64,000 nt of DNA, taken from NCBI RefSeq assembly GCF_000695625.1, contig NZ_JMQI01000083.1:1-64000 (forward strand), read 5' to 3'. A program made the position numbers and the translations under genes. The DNA is from Amycolatopsis rifamycinica. Lineage in GTDB: Bacteria; Actinomycetota; Actinomycetes; Mycobacteriales; Pseudonocardiaceae. The notes beneath the pieces were generated by a model. The model saw only the letters and a program-made list of their open reading frames with translations, searched no databases and was not told the origin of the DNA. Shown here in pieces: positions 40,919 to 52,837 of this stretch. Every line of letters begins with the position of its first letter. Position 1 is the first letter of the stretch.

Positions 40919-42589
40919 ATGCGAGTCAAGCGCTCCATCGTCGCAGCGCTAGCAGCCATGATGGCCCTGGGTGGCCTGACCGCGTGCAGCGGCGGCAGCT
41001 CGAACGCCGCCCAGAGCAACCCGGACGCCGTGCTGAGCGTCGGCAAGCCGGACGGCCCGCAGGCGGAAAACAACAACCCGTTCCTGGAAACCTCCGCCCT
41101 GTCCAACATGGGCTACCGGTGGATGATCTACGAGCCCCTCGCCATGCACAACCGCGTCAAGCCGCAGGAGCCGGCGAAGCCGTGGCTGGCCACGAAGTGG
41201 GACTGGTCGGACAACTTCAAGAAGCTGGTCCTCACCATCCGTGACGGCGTCAAGTTCTCCGACGGCCAGCCGATGACCGCCGAAGACGTCGCCTACACCT
41301 TCCAGCTGCTGCGCGACAACAAGGCGCTGAACGTCGACGCCGTCCCGTACAAGGACATCACCGCGGCCGGCAACCAGGTCACCCTGGGCTTCGCCGGCTC
41401 GCAGTTCGTCAACCAGGTCAAGATCCTGCAGACGCTCGTCGTGCCGAAGCACGTCTGGAAGGACGTCAAGGACCCGGCGCTCGACCTGGTGAAGAACCCG
41501 ATCGGCACCGGGCCGTACACGCTCAAGTCGGCCACCCCGCAGACGATGATCGTCACGCGGCGCGACAGCGGCTACTGGCAGGAAGCGCCGAAGGTCAAGG
41601 AGATCCGCTACACCTCCTACACCGACAACAACGCGCAGGTCAGCGCGCTGGTCAACGGCGCTTCCGAGTGGAGCTTCGTCTTCATCCCGAACTACAAGGC
41701 CGTCTACACCAACAAGAACCCGCAGCACTACAAGCTGTGGTTCCCCGCGCAGCTGGCGGTCCACGGTCTGTGGTTCAACACCGAGAAGGCGCCCTGGAAC
41801 GACGCGAAGCTGCGCCAAGCCGTCAACAAGGTGATCAACCGCGAAGACATCTTCAACCAGGGCGAGGCCGGCTACTTCTACCCGAAGAACGACCAGGTCA
41901 CCGGCATCCCGACACCGGCGGGCGACCCGTTCATCGCTCCGCAGTACAAGGGTCAGTCGGTCCAGGTCGACGTCCAGGGGGCAAAGTCGCTGCTGACGGG
42001 CGCGGGGTACAAGTTCACCGGCGACAAGCTGGCCGACCCGGGCGGCAAGCCGGTCACCATCAAGCTCACCGTGCCGTCGGGCTGGTCGGACTACATCACC
42101 GACCTGGAGATCATCAAGGACAACCTGGCGCAGATCGGCATCACCGCCACGGTCGAGAAGATGAACCAGGACGCGTGGATGAAGTCGGTCGACACCGGTG
42201 ACTTCGAAGGCCTGATGCACTGGACCAACGACGGGCAGACGCCGTACGACATGTACCGCGACGTCATGGACGGCAACCGCTACAAGCCGACCGGCCAGGG
42301 CGGCATCAACGGCAACTACGGCCGCTACAAGAACGACGAGGCGACCAAGGCGCTCGAGACCTACGCGAACGCCGAGGACGACGCCGCCCGCACCGCGGCC
42401 ATGGCGACGCTGCAGAAGATCATGATCGAGCAGCAGCCGATGATCCCCACGTCGGCGGCCAACTCCGGCGGCGAGTACAGCACGAAGAACTGGGTCGGCT
42501 GGCCGGACGACGCCAACCCGTACGCGCCGGCCCAGCCGACGCTGCGCAACGCGCTCGACATCGTCCTGCACCTCAAGCCCGCGGCCTGA
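40919..42589 (+). CDS. Family-5 substrate-binding lipoprotein of the ABC importer
   Basis: A 556-residue extracytoplasmic binding protein. Signal peptide ends in a lipobox with Cys23 (GLTACSGG). Family-5 (DppA/OppA/cello-oligosaccharide) blocks: WLATKWDWSDNFKKLVLTIRDGVKFSDGQPMTAEDVAYTF, NPIGTGPYTLK and LWFNTEKAPWNDAKLRQAVNKVINRE. ATG 40919 has AGGAGGAACCG upstream. Because the operon ends with a beta-glucosidase and sits next to ROK regulators, the ligand is more likely an oligosaccharide than a peptide, as known for family-5 binding proteins of cellodextrin and similar glycans. Confidence 0.92.
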   Translation: MRVKRSIVAALAAMMALGGLTACSGGSSNAAQSNPDAVLSVGKPDGPQAENNNPFLETSALSNMGYRWMIYEPLAMHNRVKPQEPAKPWLATKWDWSDNFKKLVLTIRDGVKFSDGQPMTAEDVAYTFQLLRDNKALNVDAVPYKDITAAGNQVTLGFAGSQFVNQVKILQTLVVPKHVWKDVKDPALDLVKNPIGTGPYTLKSATPQTMIVTRRDSGYWQEAPKVKEIRYTSYTDNNAQVSALVNGASEWSFVFIPNYKAVYTNKNPQHYKLWFPAQLAVHGLWFNTEKAPWNDAKLRQAVNKVINREDIFNQGEAGYFYPKNDQVTGIPTPAGDPFIAPQYKGQSVQVDVQGAKSLLTGAGYKFTGDKLADPGGKPVTIKLTVPSGWSDYITDLEIIKDNLAQIGITATVEKMNQDAWMKSVDTGDFEGLMHWTNDGQTPYDMYRDVMDGNRYKPTGQGGINGNYGRYKNDEATKALETYANAEDDAARTAAMATLQKIMIEQQPMIPTSAANSGGEYSTKNWVGWPDDANPYAPAQPTLRNALDIVLHLKPAA

Positions 42590-42592
42590 GTG

Positions 42593-44709
<2,117 letters not shown>

Positions 44710-44710
44710 C

Positions 44711-45697
44711 ATGGCCGTACCCGCGGCGGACGTCAAAGCCGCCCAAGCCCTCCCGCTCGAAGCGGTCGCCGCCCGGCGGCGCCGGTTCCGGTTCCTCACC
44801 GGCGGCAAGACGGTCACCGGCCTCGCCGTCATCGTCTTCTTCCTGGTGATCGCCGTGATCGGCGAGTGGATCGCGCCGTACGACCCGTCGGCGCGCAGCA
44901 GCGACCTGCTGGAATCGCCGTCGGCGCGGCACTGGTTCGGCACCACCCACCTCGGCCAGGACATCTTCAGCCAGGTCGTGGTCGGCACGCGCAGCGTCAT
45001 GCTGGTCGGGCTGGCCGCCGGGATCGTGGCGACGATCCTCGCCGTGATCGTCGGCGTGACGTCCGGCTACCTCGGCGGCACGCCGGGCGAAGGGCTCTCC
45101 GCACTGTCCAACGTGTTCCTGGTGATCCCGGCCCTGCCGCTGATCATCATCATCGGCAGCGCGGTGCCCACCGGCGGCGACATCCTGGTGGCGGTCATCA
45201 TCGGCTTCACGTCGTGGGCGTGGGGCGCGCGCGTCCTGAGAGCACAAACCCTTTCGTTGCGCGGACGCGAGTACGTCGAGGCGGCCCGGGCGACCGGCGA
45301 GTCGACGTGGCGGATCATCTTCTTCGAGATCCTGCCCAACCTGACCGCGGTGATCGCGTCCAGCTTCGTCGGCACGGTGATCTTCGCCGTGATGTCGGAA
45401 ATCACGCTCGCCTTCGTCGGCGTCTCCGGGCTGTCCAACTGGAACTGGGGCACGATCCTGTTCTGGGCGCAGAGCCAGCAGGCACTGGCGCAGGGCGCGT
45501 GGTGGTGGTTCGTGCCGGCCGGCCTGGCGATCGCCATCCTCGGCACCGCGCTGTCCCTGCTCAACTTCGGCATCGACGAGTTCGTCAGCCCCCGGCTGCG
45601 CGGCAGCGGCAAGGCCCGCGTCAAGGGCGCCGACGGACGGACGCACCGTATGCGGGTGGGCTTCACGCCCGTGCTCGGGCGAGAGGAAAAGCCATGA
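44711..45697 (+). CDS. ABC transporter permease (DppC-like)
   Basis: A 328-residue inner-membrane protein. An N-terminal helix (VIVFFLVIAVIGEWIAPYDPS) is followed by the family block HWFGTTHLGQDIFSQVVVGTR. The EAA loop is LRGREYVEAARATGESTWRIIFFEILPN near 185-212. It pairs with the DppB-like permease, one base downstream of its stop. Confidence 0.93.
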   Translation: MAVPAADVKAAQALPLEAVAARRRRFRFLTGGKTVTGLAVIVFFLVIAVIGEWIAPYDPSARSSDLLESPSARHWFGTTHLGQDIFSQVVVGTRSVMLVGLAAGIVATILAVIVGVTSGYLGGTPGEGLSALSNVFLVIPALPLIIIIGSAVPTGGDILVAVIIGFTSWAWGARVLRAQTLSLRGREYVEAARATGESTWRIIFFEILPNLTAVIASSFVGTVIFAVMSEITLAFVGVSGLSNWNWGTILFWAQSQQALAQGAWWWFVPAGLAIAILGTALSLLNFGIDEFVSPRLRGSGKARVKGADGRTHRMRVGFTPVLGREEKP

Positions 45698-46695
45698 TGG
45701 ACCCGGTGCTGGAGATCAAGGGCCTGGACGTCGACTACGGCGTCGGCGACGAGGCCGTGCGCGCGGTCCGGGACGTGCACCTGACCCTGCACCGCGGCGA
45801 AGTCCTCGGCCTCGCGGGGGAAAGCGGCAGCGGCAAGTCCACGCTGGCCTACGGGCTGACGCGGCTGCTCGCGCCGCCCGGCGTCATCCGCGGCGGCGAG
45901 GTGGTCTACCACCCCGCGGACGGCGAGCCCTACGACGTCCTCCGCCTGACGGACCGGCAGCTGCGGGACTTCCGGTGGGCGGAGACGTCCATCGTGTTCC
46001 AAGGCGCGATGAACTCGCTGAACCCGGTGCACAAGGTGGTCACGCAGCTCGTCGACGTCATCAAGGCGCACGAACCGCGGACCACGAAGGCGGGCCGCGT
46101 CGCCCGCGCGAAGGACCTGCTCAAGCTCGTCGGCATCGCGGCCGACCGCCTGGAGGCCTACCCGCACCAGCTGTCCGGCGGGATGCGGCAGCGGGTGATG
46201 ATCGCGATGGCGCTCGCGCTGGAGCCGCGGATCGTCATCATGGACGAGCCGACGACCGCGCTCGACGTCGTCATGCAGCGCCAGATCCTCGGCCAGCTCG
46301 TGGAACTGCGGGAACGGCTGGGCTTCTCGGTCCTGTTCATCACGCACGACCTTTCGCTGCTGGTGGAGTTCTCGGACCGGATCGCGATCATGTACGGCGG
46401 CCGGATCGTCGAGCAGGCGCCGGCGGCGGACCTCTACCGGGACGCGCTGCACCCCTACAGCCACGGCCTGCTGAACTCGTTCCCCGCGCTGCGGGGGCCG
46501 CGGCGCGAGCTGGCCGGGATCCCCGGTTCGCCGCCGGACACGCGCGGGATGCCGTCCGGCTGCGCGTTCCACCCGCGGTGCCCGAAGGCCTTCGAGCCGT
46601 GCCCCGACCGGGTGCCGCTGCTGGGCACGCCCGGTGACCCGGCGCGCGAGGTGGCGTGCTGGCTGCACCCGGTGGCCGCCGATACCGCTCCCTGA
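45694..46695 (+). CDS. ABC transporter ATPase (DppD/OppD-like)
   Basis: A 333-residue ATPase. Walker A GESGSGKST is near 43-51, the Q-loop in VFQGAMNSLNPV, signature LSGGMRQRVMIAMAL near 160-174, Walker B IIMDEPTTALD, and the C-terminal cap CAFHPRCPKAFEPC. It lacks the palindrome-derived insertion present in its partner ATPase, which shows that the insertion is not a shared feature. ATG 45694 overlaps the permease stop as ATGA, with GAGAGGAAAAG upstream. Confidence 0.93.
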   Translation: MMDPVLEIKGLDVDYGVGDEAVRAVRDVHLTLHRGEVLGLAGESGSGKSTLAYGLTRLLAPPGVIRGGEVVYHPADGEPYDVLRLTDRQLRDFRWAETSIVFQGAMNSLNPVHKVVTQLVDVIKAHEPRTTKAGRVARAKDLLKLVGIAADRLEAYPHQLSGGMRQRVMIAMALALEPRIVIMDEPTTALDVVMQRQILGQLVELRERLGFSVLFITHDLSLLVEFSDRIAIMYGGRIVEQAPAADLYRDALHPYSHGLLNSFPALRGPRRELAGIPGSPPDTRGMPSGCAFHPRCPKAFEPCPDRVPLLGTPGDPAREVACWLHPVAADTAP

Positions 46696-46729
46696 CCGTC
46701 CTGTCCGGTACCTCTGGAGGAGAGCCGCC

Positions 46730-48133
46730 TTGACCGAGACCACAGCCGCGACCGCCGAGCAGCAGGCGCTGATCGACACCCTGCCGCCGGACTTCCGCTG
46801 GGGCGTGGCGACCGCCGCGTACCAGATCGAAGGCGCGGTCGCGGAGGACGGCCGTACTCCGTCCATTTGGGACACCTTCTGCCGGGAGCCGTGGGCGATC
46901 GACAACGGCGACACCGGGGACGTGGCGTGCGACCACTACCACCGGATGCCGTCGGACATCGAGCTGGTGCGCTCCTTGGGGGCGGACACCTACCGGTTTT
47001 CGGTGGCGTGGCCCCGGGTCCAGCCGCGCGGCCGCGGCGGCGTCAACGAGGCGGGCATCGGGTTCTACGACCGGCTCGTCGACGAGACGCTGAGCCGCGG
47101 CATCACGCCGTGGCTGACGCTGTACCACTGGGACCTCCCCCAGGAGCTGGAGGACGCGGGCGGCTGGCCGGCGCGCGACACGGCGTACCGGTTCGCGGAC
47201 TACGCGATGCTGGTGTTCGACCGGCTGAAGGATCGCGTGCGGCACTGGACGACGCTGAACGAGCCGTGGTGCTCGGCGATGCACGGGTACGTCCACGGCG
47301 TGATGGCGCCGGGCCGTCGTGACTACGCGGCGGGGTTGCACGCGGTGCACCACCTGCTGCTCGGCCACGGGCTCGCGGTGCAGCGCATGCGCGAGGCCGC
47401 GCCGGCGGACACGCAGTTCGGCATCACGCTCAACATGTGCACGGCCGACCCGGCGACGGACTCGCCGGAGGACGTCCGCGCGGCCCGCCAGGCGGACGGC
47501 CTCGGCGTCCGCGTCTACCTGGACCCGCTGGTCCACGGCCGGTACCCGGCGGACGTGGTGGAGGACCTGGCCTCGCGGGGAGTGCGCCTCCCGATCCAGG
47601 ACGGCGACCTGTCGGTGACTTCGACGCCGCTGGACTTCCTGGGCGTGAACTACTACTTCGGCCAGCAGTTCTCCGGCGTGGACGAGAACGGCTCGCCGGT
47701 GGACGCGGACGGAGCCCCGGCTTCCCGGGCGGTCCCGTTCGGCGAGCCGACGACGGCGATGGGCTGGGAGATCCTCCCGGGCAAGTTCACCGAGCTCCTG
47801 ACGCGCCTGGGCCGCGACTACCCGGGCTTGCCGATGTACATCACGGAGAACGGCTCGGCGTTCGACGACGACCCGGACTCGACGGGCTACGTCCGCGACG
47901 ACGGCCGGACGGCGTACCTGGCTTCCCACATCGCGGCGGTGGCGGCGGCCCGCCAGGCCGGGGTGGACGTGCGGGGGTACTTCGCCTGGTCCCTTTTGGA
48001 CAACTTCGAGTGGGCGTACGGGTACGCGAAGCGGTTCGGGCTGATCCGGGTGGACTACGAGACGCAGGAGCGGACGATCAAGCAGAGCGGGTACTTCTAC
48101 CGGGACACCGTCCGGCGGGTGCGGGGCAGCTGA
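46730..48133 (+). CDS. GH1 beta-glucosidase
   Basis: A 467-residue cytoplasmic GH1 enzyme without signal peptide. The N-terminal signature is DFRWGVATAAYQIEGA near residues 17-32. The acid/base Glu is in TLNEPW, the nucleophile Glu in YITENG, and the aglycone region WSLLDNFEWAYGY near the end. TTG 46730 follows GGAGG at 7-bp spacing and is the only sensible start. It probably splits imported beta-linked disaccharides such as laminaribiose, gentiobiose or cellobiose. It closes the importer operon; a terminator follows at 48141-48178. Confidence 0.94.
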   Translation: MTETTAATAEQQALIDTLPPDFRWGVATAAYQIEGAVAEDGRTPSIWDTFCREPWAIDNGDTGDVACDHYHRMPSDIELVRSLGADTYRFSVAWPRVQPRGRGGVNEAGIGFYDRLVDETLSRGITPWLTLYHWDLPQELEDAGGWPARDTAYRFADYAMLVFDRLKDRVRHWTTLNEPWCSAMHGYVHGVMAPGRRDYAAGLHAVHHLLLGHGLAVQRMREAAPADTQFGITLNMCTADPATDSPEDVRAARQADGLGVRVYLDPLVHGRYPADVVEDLASRGVRLPIQDGDLSVTSTPLDFLGVNYYFGQQFSGVDENGSPVDADGAPASRAVPFGEPTTAMGWEILPGKFTELLTRLGRDYPGLPMYITENGSAFDDDPDSTGYVRDDGRTAYLASHIAAVAAARQAGVDVRGYFAWSLLDNFEWAYGYAKRFGLIRVDYETQERTIKQSGYFYRDTVRRVRGS

Positions 48134-48140
48134 ACGGCGG

Positions 48141-48178
48141 TGGGGTGGGCCCCACCAGGGTAGTGGTGGCCCACCCCA
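48141..48178 (+). terminator. Hairpin terminator after the beta-glucosidase operon
   Basis: TGGGGTGGGCC (48141-48151) pairs with GGCCCACCCCA (48168-48178) around a 16-bp loop. It begins 8 bp after the beta-glucosidase stop and marks the end of the importer operon. Confidence 0.65.
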
Positions 48179-48234
48179 TGGCTCCTCCCCGGAGCGTTCC
48201 CTAGCGTCGGAAAGCAGCCGACGAAGGGGGAGTC

Positions 48235-48924
48235 ATGACCGTCCGGACCGAGTTCAGACCCGCGCCCGCCCCGGCCGGACCGCGGTGGTGGCGGCGGCCC
48301 TGGGTGGTGCCGCTCGCGCTGCTCGTCGCCGCGTTCCTCGCGTACTCTCTGCCGCCCTACCTCACTTTCGACCCGGCGCGGTCGCGCGTTCCCGCGCCCA
48401 CCGGCTTTGCCGCGCACTACTGGTTCCTCGTCGGGCACATCCTCTTCGGCAGCGTCGCCATCGTCGGGGTCATCCTGCAGGTCTGGCCGTGGCTGCGGCG
48501 GACGCACCCGGTGGTGCACCGCAGGATCGGCCGTGTCTACGACTTCGGCGGGGCGATTCCGTCGGCGCTGATGGCGCTGACCATCGGTTTGTTCAGCCCG
48601 TTCGGTCCCGCCGCCGGCGCGCTCAACGTCGCCGCCGCGCTGTTGTGGCTCGGCTTCACGATCGCGGGCTGGCGCGCGGTCCGGGCGCGCCGGTTCGCCG
48701 ACCACCGGAAGTGGATGGTCCGCAGCTTCGCGATGACGATGAACACCCTGCTCAGCCGGGTCTACGCGCCGTTCGCGTTCCTGGGCCTCGGCCCGTGGTA
48801 CCCGGAGCAGGGCGCGCTCATCCAAGCGGCGTCCACGTTGGCGGGCACGATGAGCGTGCTCACCCTGCTGCTGCTCAGCCAGTGGTGGCTCGACCGGAAG
48901 CCGAAACCAGCCAGCGCGCGATGA
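48235..48924 (+). CDS. DUF2306-type membrane protein
   Basis: A 229-residue membrane protein with about six helices. The pattern HYWFLVGHILFGSVAIVGVILQVWPWLRRTHPVVHRRIGRVYDFGG followed by RRFADHRKWMVRSFAMT fits DUF2306 proteins, whose conserved histidines suggest a redox or transport role that is unassigned. Its last 50 bp overlap the 3' end of the convergent acyl-CoA dehydrogenase gene. Confidence 0.82.
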   Translation: MTVRTEFRPAPAPAGPRWWRRPWVVPLALLVAAFLAYSLPPYLTFDPARSRVPAPTGFAAHYWFLVGHILFGSVAIVGVILQVWPWLRRTHPVVHRRIGRVYDFGGAIPSALMALTIGLFSPFGPAAGALNVAAALLWLGFTIAGWRAVRARRFADHRKWMVRSFAMTMNTLLSRVYAPFAFLGLGPWYPEQGALIQAASTLAGTMSVLTLLLLSQWWLDRKPKPASAR

Positions 48925-50035
48925 TCGTCCGCTGGATTTCCGACGCGCCTTCGTAGATCCGGGGCGCGCGGACCTCCCGGTACAGGTGCTCCAGCAGGTG
49001 CCCGCGCCGCAGGGCGCGGGCGCCGTGCAGCTGGACCGCCGAGTCGACGACGAACTGCGCCGCCTCGGTCGCGAACAGCTTCGCCATCGCCGCGCGGCCG
49101 CCGAGGTTCTCTTCGCCCGCGTCGTACGCGCCCGCCGCCGCGTAGACCAGGAGCCGGGCCGCTTCCGTGCGGGTGGCCATCTCGGCCAGCGTGTGGGCCA
49201 CCGCCTGCTGCTTGATCAGCGGCCCGCCGAACGCCTCACGCGAACCGGTGTAGGACACCGTCGCGTCCAGCGCCGCCTGGGCCATGCCGACGGCGAACGC
49301 GCCGACGCTCGGGCGGAACAGGTCGAGCGTGCGCATCGCCACCGCGAAGCCGCGGTTCTCCTCGCCGAGCAGCTCCTCGCGCCGGACCTCGACGCCGTCG
49401 AACGTCACCGTGCCGATCGGGTGCGGGCTGACCAGGTCCAGGTGCTCCCCGCCGAGCCCCGGCCGGTCGGCGGGGACGACGAACGCGCTCACCCCGCGTG
49501 CGCCCGCGTCCGGTGTCGTGCGTGCGAACACCGTGTAGAAGTCGGCTTCCGGCGCGTTGGAGATCCACATCTTCGTGCCCGTCAGGCGCCAGCCGTCGCC
49601 GTCGGGTTCGGCCGCCAGGGACAGCGCGGCCGCGTCCGAGCCCGCGTCCGGTTCCGTCAGCGCGAACGCCGCCACCGCGTCGCCGGCCGCCACCGCGGGC
49701 AGCCACTTCGCGACCTGCTCGTCCCTTCCGGACTGGAGCACCGGGTAACTTCCCAGGCCCTGCAACGCCAGCGCCGTCTCGGCCTCCGTGCTCACCGTGG
49801 CGAGGTTCTCGCGCAGGATGCACAGGTCCGTCGCGGCCGCCTGCCTCGACGGCGTGCCCGAGGCGACGCCGGGGAAGAGCCGCGCGAGCAGGCCGAGCGC
49901 GCCCATCTCCTTGAGCAGCGGGCGGTTCACCGCACCCTCCACCCCGGACTCGGCGAGGGGGAGCAGGTGCTCGGCCGCCAGTCGCCGCACTTCGGCGGCG
50001 AAGGCCTGCTGAGCGGGATTCAACGTGAAAGTCAT
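48875..50035 (-). CDS. Acyl-CoA dehydrogenase of the aromatic CoA unit
   Basis: A 386-residue flavoenzyme. FALTEPDAGSDAAALSLAAE is near 114-133, GWRLTGTKMWISNAP near 137-151, then REAFGGPLIKQQAVAHTLAEMATRTEAARLL. The C-terminal YEGASEIQRTIIARWL carries the catalytic-base region. ATG 50035 overlaps the stop of the upstream monooxygenase as ATGA, so the two act in one pathway. In homologous anthraniloyl- or salicylyl-CoA catabolism an acyl-CoA dehydrogenase works on the dearomatised product. Confidence 0.92.
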   Translation of the reverse strand: MTFTLNPAQQAFAAEVRRLAAEHLLPLAESGVEGAVNRPLLKEMGALGLLARLFPGVASGTPSRQAAATDLCILRENLATVSTEAETALALQGLGSYPVLQSGRDEQVAKWLPAVAAGDAVAAFALTEPDAGSDAAALSLAAEPDGDGWRLTGTKMWISNAPEADFYTVFARTTPDAGARGVSAFVVPADRPGLGGEHLDLVSPHPIGTVTFDGVEVRREELLGEENRGFAVAMRTLDLFRPSVGAFAVGMAQAALDATVSYTGSREAFGGPLIKQQAVAHTLAEMATRTEAARLLVYAAAGAYDAGEENLGGRAAMAKLFATEAAQFVVDSAVQLHGARALRRGHLLEHLYREVRAPRIYEGASEIQRTIIARWLVSASGRATTG

Positions 50036-52374
50036 GACGGCGCTCCCGGTCGCCAGCGGGCGTGGGCGGTGCCGGTGGGACCGGACCGGACGAGGTCGAG
50101 ACGCGGCTCCGGACCGTCCGAGCGGCCCGTCTGCGGCTTGCGGCTGCCCGCGGCGAACGGCTTCGGCCACGGCATCGGATACTCCTGCTCGGCCGCCGCG
50201 TGCAACGTCCACTGTGGATCGTAGAGGTGGGTGCGGCCCAGTGCGCACAGATCCGCGCGTCCGGCCAGGATCAGCGAGTTGACGTCGTCGTAGGAGGAGA
50301 TCGCGCCGACCGCGATCACCGCGGTCCCGTACTCCTCGCCGATTTCGTTGCGGATGCGGTCGGCGTAGGGTGTCTGGTAGCTGCGGCCGTACTGCGGGCG
50401 TTCCTCGCTGACGACTTGGCCGGTCGAGACGTCGATGCCCGCGGCGCCGTGGGCGGCGAAGGCGCGGGCGATCTCGACGGCGTCGTCGGCGTCGACACCG
50501 CCCTCGCACCAGTCCGTCGCCGAAATCCGGACCGTCATGGGCCGGAAAGCGGGCCAAGCGGCCCGGACCGCGTCGAAGACCTCCAGCGGGAACCGCAGCC
50601 GGTTTTCGAGCGAGCCGCCGTAGGCATCGGTCCGCCGGTTGGTCAGCGGCGAGAGGAACGACGACAGCAGGTAGCCGTGCGCGCAGTGCAGCTCGAGGAC
50701 GTCGAACCCGGCGCGGGCGGCGGCTTCGGCGCACGCGACGAACTGGTCGCGAATCTCTGAAAGCTCCCATGTGGACAGTTCACGCGGGACCTGGTTGCGT
50801 TCCGAGTACGGCAGCGCCGAGGGGGCGCAGACCTCCCAGTTCCCGGACGGGAGCGGCTCGTCGATGCCGTCCCACATGAGTTTCGTCGAACCCTTGCGCC
50901 CGGAGTGTCCCAGTTGGACGCCGATCCGGGCGGGCGTCCGCTCATGGACGAAGTCGACGACCCGCTTCCACGCGGTTTCCTGTTCCGGCGTGTACAACCC
51001 GCCGCAGCCGGGCGTGATCCGGCCTTCGGGGGACACGCAGACCATTTCCGTCATCACCAGCCCGGCACCACCGAGGGCCTTGCTGCCGAGGTGGACGAGG
51101 TGGAAGTCGCCCGGCACACCGTCCACGGCGGAGTACATGTCCATCGGGGACACGATGATCCGGTTCGGCAGCTCCAGTTCGCCGAGCTTGAACGGCTGGA
51201 ACATCGGCGGCCGCGACGTCGTCCCGAGCTTGCGGGCGAACCAGTGGTCGAGCTCGGCCGCGAACTCCGGATCGCGCAGGCGCAGGTTGTCGTAGGTGAC
51301 GCGGCGGCTGCGCGTGAGGATGTTGAACGCGAACTGCGGCGGCTCCTGGTGGGCGTACTGCGCGATGTTTTCGAACCACTCCAGGCTGGCCTGCGCGGCC
51401 CGCTGCGTCGACGTGACGACCGGCCGCCGTTCCAGCTCGTAGGCCTTGAGCGCCTCGGTGACACCGTCGTTCTCGTGCAGGCACGCGGCCAGCGCGAGCG
51501 CGTCCTCCATCGCCAGCTTGGTGCCGGAGCCGATCGAGAAGTGCGCGGTGTGCGCCGCGTCGCCGAGCAGGACGACGTTCTCGTGCACCCACGTTTCGCA
51601 GCGGACCGTGCCGAACGAGACCCACTTCGAGTTGTTCGCCATGATCCGGTGCCCGCCGAGGACGTCGGCGCACAGCTCGCGGATCAGCGCGATCGATTTC
51701 TCGTCGCTCTCGCCGGGCGGCAGCGACGTCGCCGCGATCGGCCCGAACGTCCGCTGCCAGACATCCTCCTGCACCTCGAGGATGAACGTGCTGCCGTCGC
51801 GGCCGTACGGGTAGCCGTGGATCTGCATGATCCCGGCCGGCGTCTCGAGGACGTAGAACTTGAAGGCGTCGAACACCAGGTCCGTGCCCAGCCAGATGTA
51901 GCGGCACCGGCGGGTTTCGACGCTCGGCCGGAACGTTCCGGCGTACCGGTTCCGGATCGCCGAGTTGACGCCGTCGGCCGCGACGACCAGGTCGTAGCCG
52001 CTCAGATCGGCCGGTGCCTCCTCGCGGAAGTGCAGGCCGACGCCGAGTTCGCCGCAGCGGCTCTGGAGGATGCCGAGCAGGCGCTTGCGGCTCATCGCGG
52101 CGAAGCCGTGGCCGCCCGAGGTGGTGACCGTGCCGCGGTAGTGCACGTCGATGTCGTCCCAGCGGGCGAATTCGGCCTTCATGGCCTCGTGCACCGCCGC
52201 GTCGGCGTGTTCGATGCCGCCGAGCGTCTCGTCGGAGAACACCACGCCGAAGCCGAACGTGTCGTCCGGCGCGTTGCGCTCCCAGACGGTGATTTCGTGG
52301 CCGGGGCCGAGCTGCTTCGCGAGCGCGGCGAAGTACAGACCCGCCGGGCCGCCACCGATGACCGCGATTCGCAC
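50032..52374 (-). CDS. Bifunctional aryl-CoA monooxygenase/reductase (anthraniloyl-CoA or salicylyl-CoA 5-hydroxylase type)
   Basis: A 780-residue fusion. Residues about 1-370 are a p-hydroxybenzoate-hydroxylase-type flavin monooxygenase with IGGGPAGLYFAAL at 6-18 and LLGDAAHTAHFSIGSGTKLAMEDA near 288. Residues about 385-745 are an Old Yellow Enzyme domain (ELELPNRIIVSPMDMYSAVDG; ELHCAHGYLLSSFLSPLTNRRTDAYGG). This two-domain order matches 2-aminobenzoyl-CoA monooxygenase/reductase and salicylyl-CoA 5-hydroxylase, which hydroxylate and then reduce the ring of a CoA-activated aromatic acid. It is the first gene of the operon, divergent from ridA. A PaaX-type regulator lies next to it. The exact substrate is open. 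Confidence 0.92.
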   Translation of the reverse strand: MRIAVIGGGPAGLYFAALAKQLGPGHEITVWERNAPDDTFGFGVVFSDETLGGIEHADAAVHEAMKAEFARWDDIDVHYRGTVTTSGGHGFAAMSRKRLLGILQSRCGELGVGLHFREEAPADLSGYDLVVAADGVNSAIRNRYAGTFRPSVETRRCRYIWLGTDLVFDAFKFYVLETPAGIMQIHGYPYGRDGSTFILEVQEDVWQRTFGPIAATSLPPGESDEKSIALIRELCADVLGGHRIMANNSKWVSFGTVRCETWVHENVVLLGDAAHTAHFSIGSGTKLAMEDALALAACLHENDGVTEALKAYELERRPVVTSTQRAAQASLEWFENIAQYAHQEPPQFAFNILTRSRRVTYDNLRLRDPEFAAELDHWFARKLGTTSRPPMFQPFKLGELELPNRIIVSPMDMYSAVDGVPGDFHLVHLGSKALGGAGLVMTEMVCVSPEGRITPGCGGLYTPEQETAWKRVVDFVHERTPARIGVQLGHSGRKGSTKLMWDGIDEPLPSGNWEVCAPSALPYSERNQVPRELSTWELSEIRDQFVACAEAAARAGFDVLELHCAHGYLLSSFLSPLTNRRTDAYGGSLENRLRFPLEVFDAVRAAWPAFRPMTVRISATDWCEGGVDADDAVEIARAFAAHGAAGIDVSTGQVVSEERPQYGRSYQTPYADRIRNEIGEEYGTAVIAVGAISSYDDVNSLILAGRADLCALGRTHLYDPQWTLHAAAEQEYPMPWPKPFAAGSRKPQTGRSDGPEPRLDLVRSGPTGTAHARWRPGAPS

Positions 52375-52441
52375 GCCGTCCAGGGTATGTCGTGGTGACT
52401 ACGACCGTCAATAACGCGAAAGATGGCGTACGGTGTCCGGC

Positions 52442-52837
52442 ATGGAACGCATCAACCCGCCGGAGCTGGGCAAGCCGTCCGGGTTCTCGCACGCGGTGGT
52501 GGCCGAGGGGCGGGTCGTCTTCCTCGCCGGGCAGACCGCGCTGGACGCGTCGAACCGGATCGTCGGCGACGGTGTCGTCGAGCAGTTCGAGCGAGCGCTC
52601 GGCAACCTGCTGGCGTCGCTGCGCGCGGCCGGCGGGACCCCGTCGGATCTGTGCAGCGTGACGATCTACATCGTCGACATGGCGGATTATCGCGCCCACG
52701 CGCGCGAGATCGGCGCGGTCTGGCGGCGGCTCGCGGGCACGGAGTACCCGGCCATGGCGGGCATCGGCGTCTCCCGGCTGTGGGACGAAGAGGCCCTGGT
52801 CGAGGTCCAGGGCTTCGCGGTGCTCAGCCGAGGTTGA
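52442..52837 (+). CDS. RidA-family deaminase
   Basis: A 131-residue protein of the RidA/YjgF family. VFLAGQTALDASNRIVGDGVVEQFERALGNLLASLRAAG spans residues about 26-64. The late block is VTIYIVDMADYRAH, and LVEVQGFAVL ends the trimer-forming fold. The usual arginine that anchors the substrate carboxylate is not obvious in EYPAMAGIGVSRLW. RidA relatives in aromatic degradation act on enamine/imine intermediates, which fits the divergent aryl-CoA monooxygenase. ATG 52442 is preferred to the in-frame GTG 52433. Confidence 0.85.
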   Translation: MERINPPELGKPSGFSHAVVAEGRVVFLAGQTALDASNRIVGDGVVEQFERALGNLLASLRAAGGTPSDLCSVTIYIVDMADYRAHAREIGAVWRRLAGTEYPAMAGIGVSRLWDEEALVEVQGFAVLSRG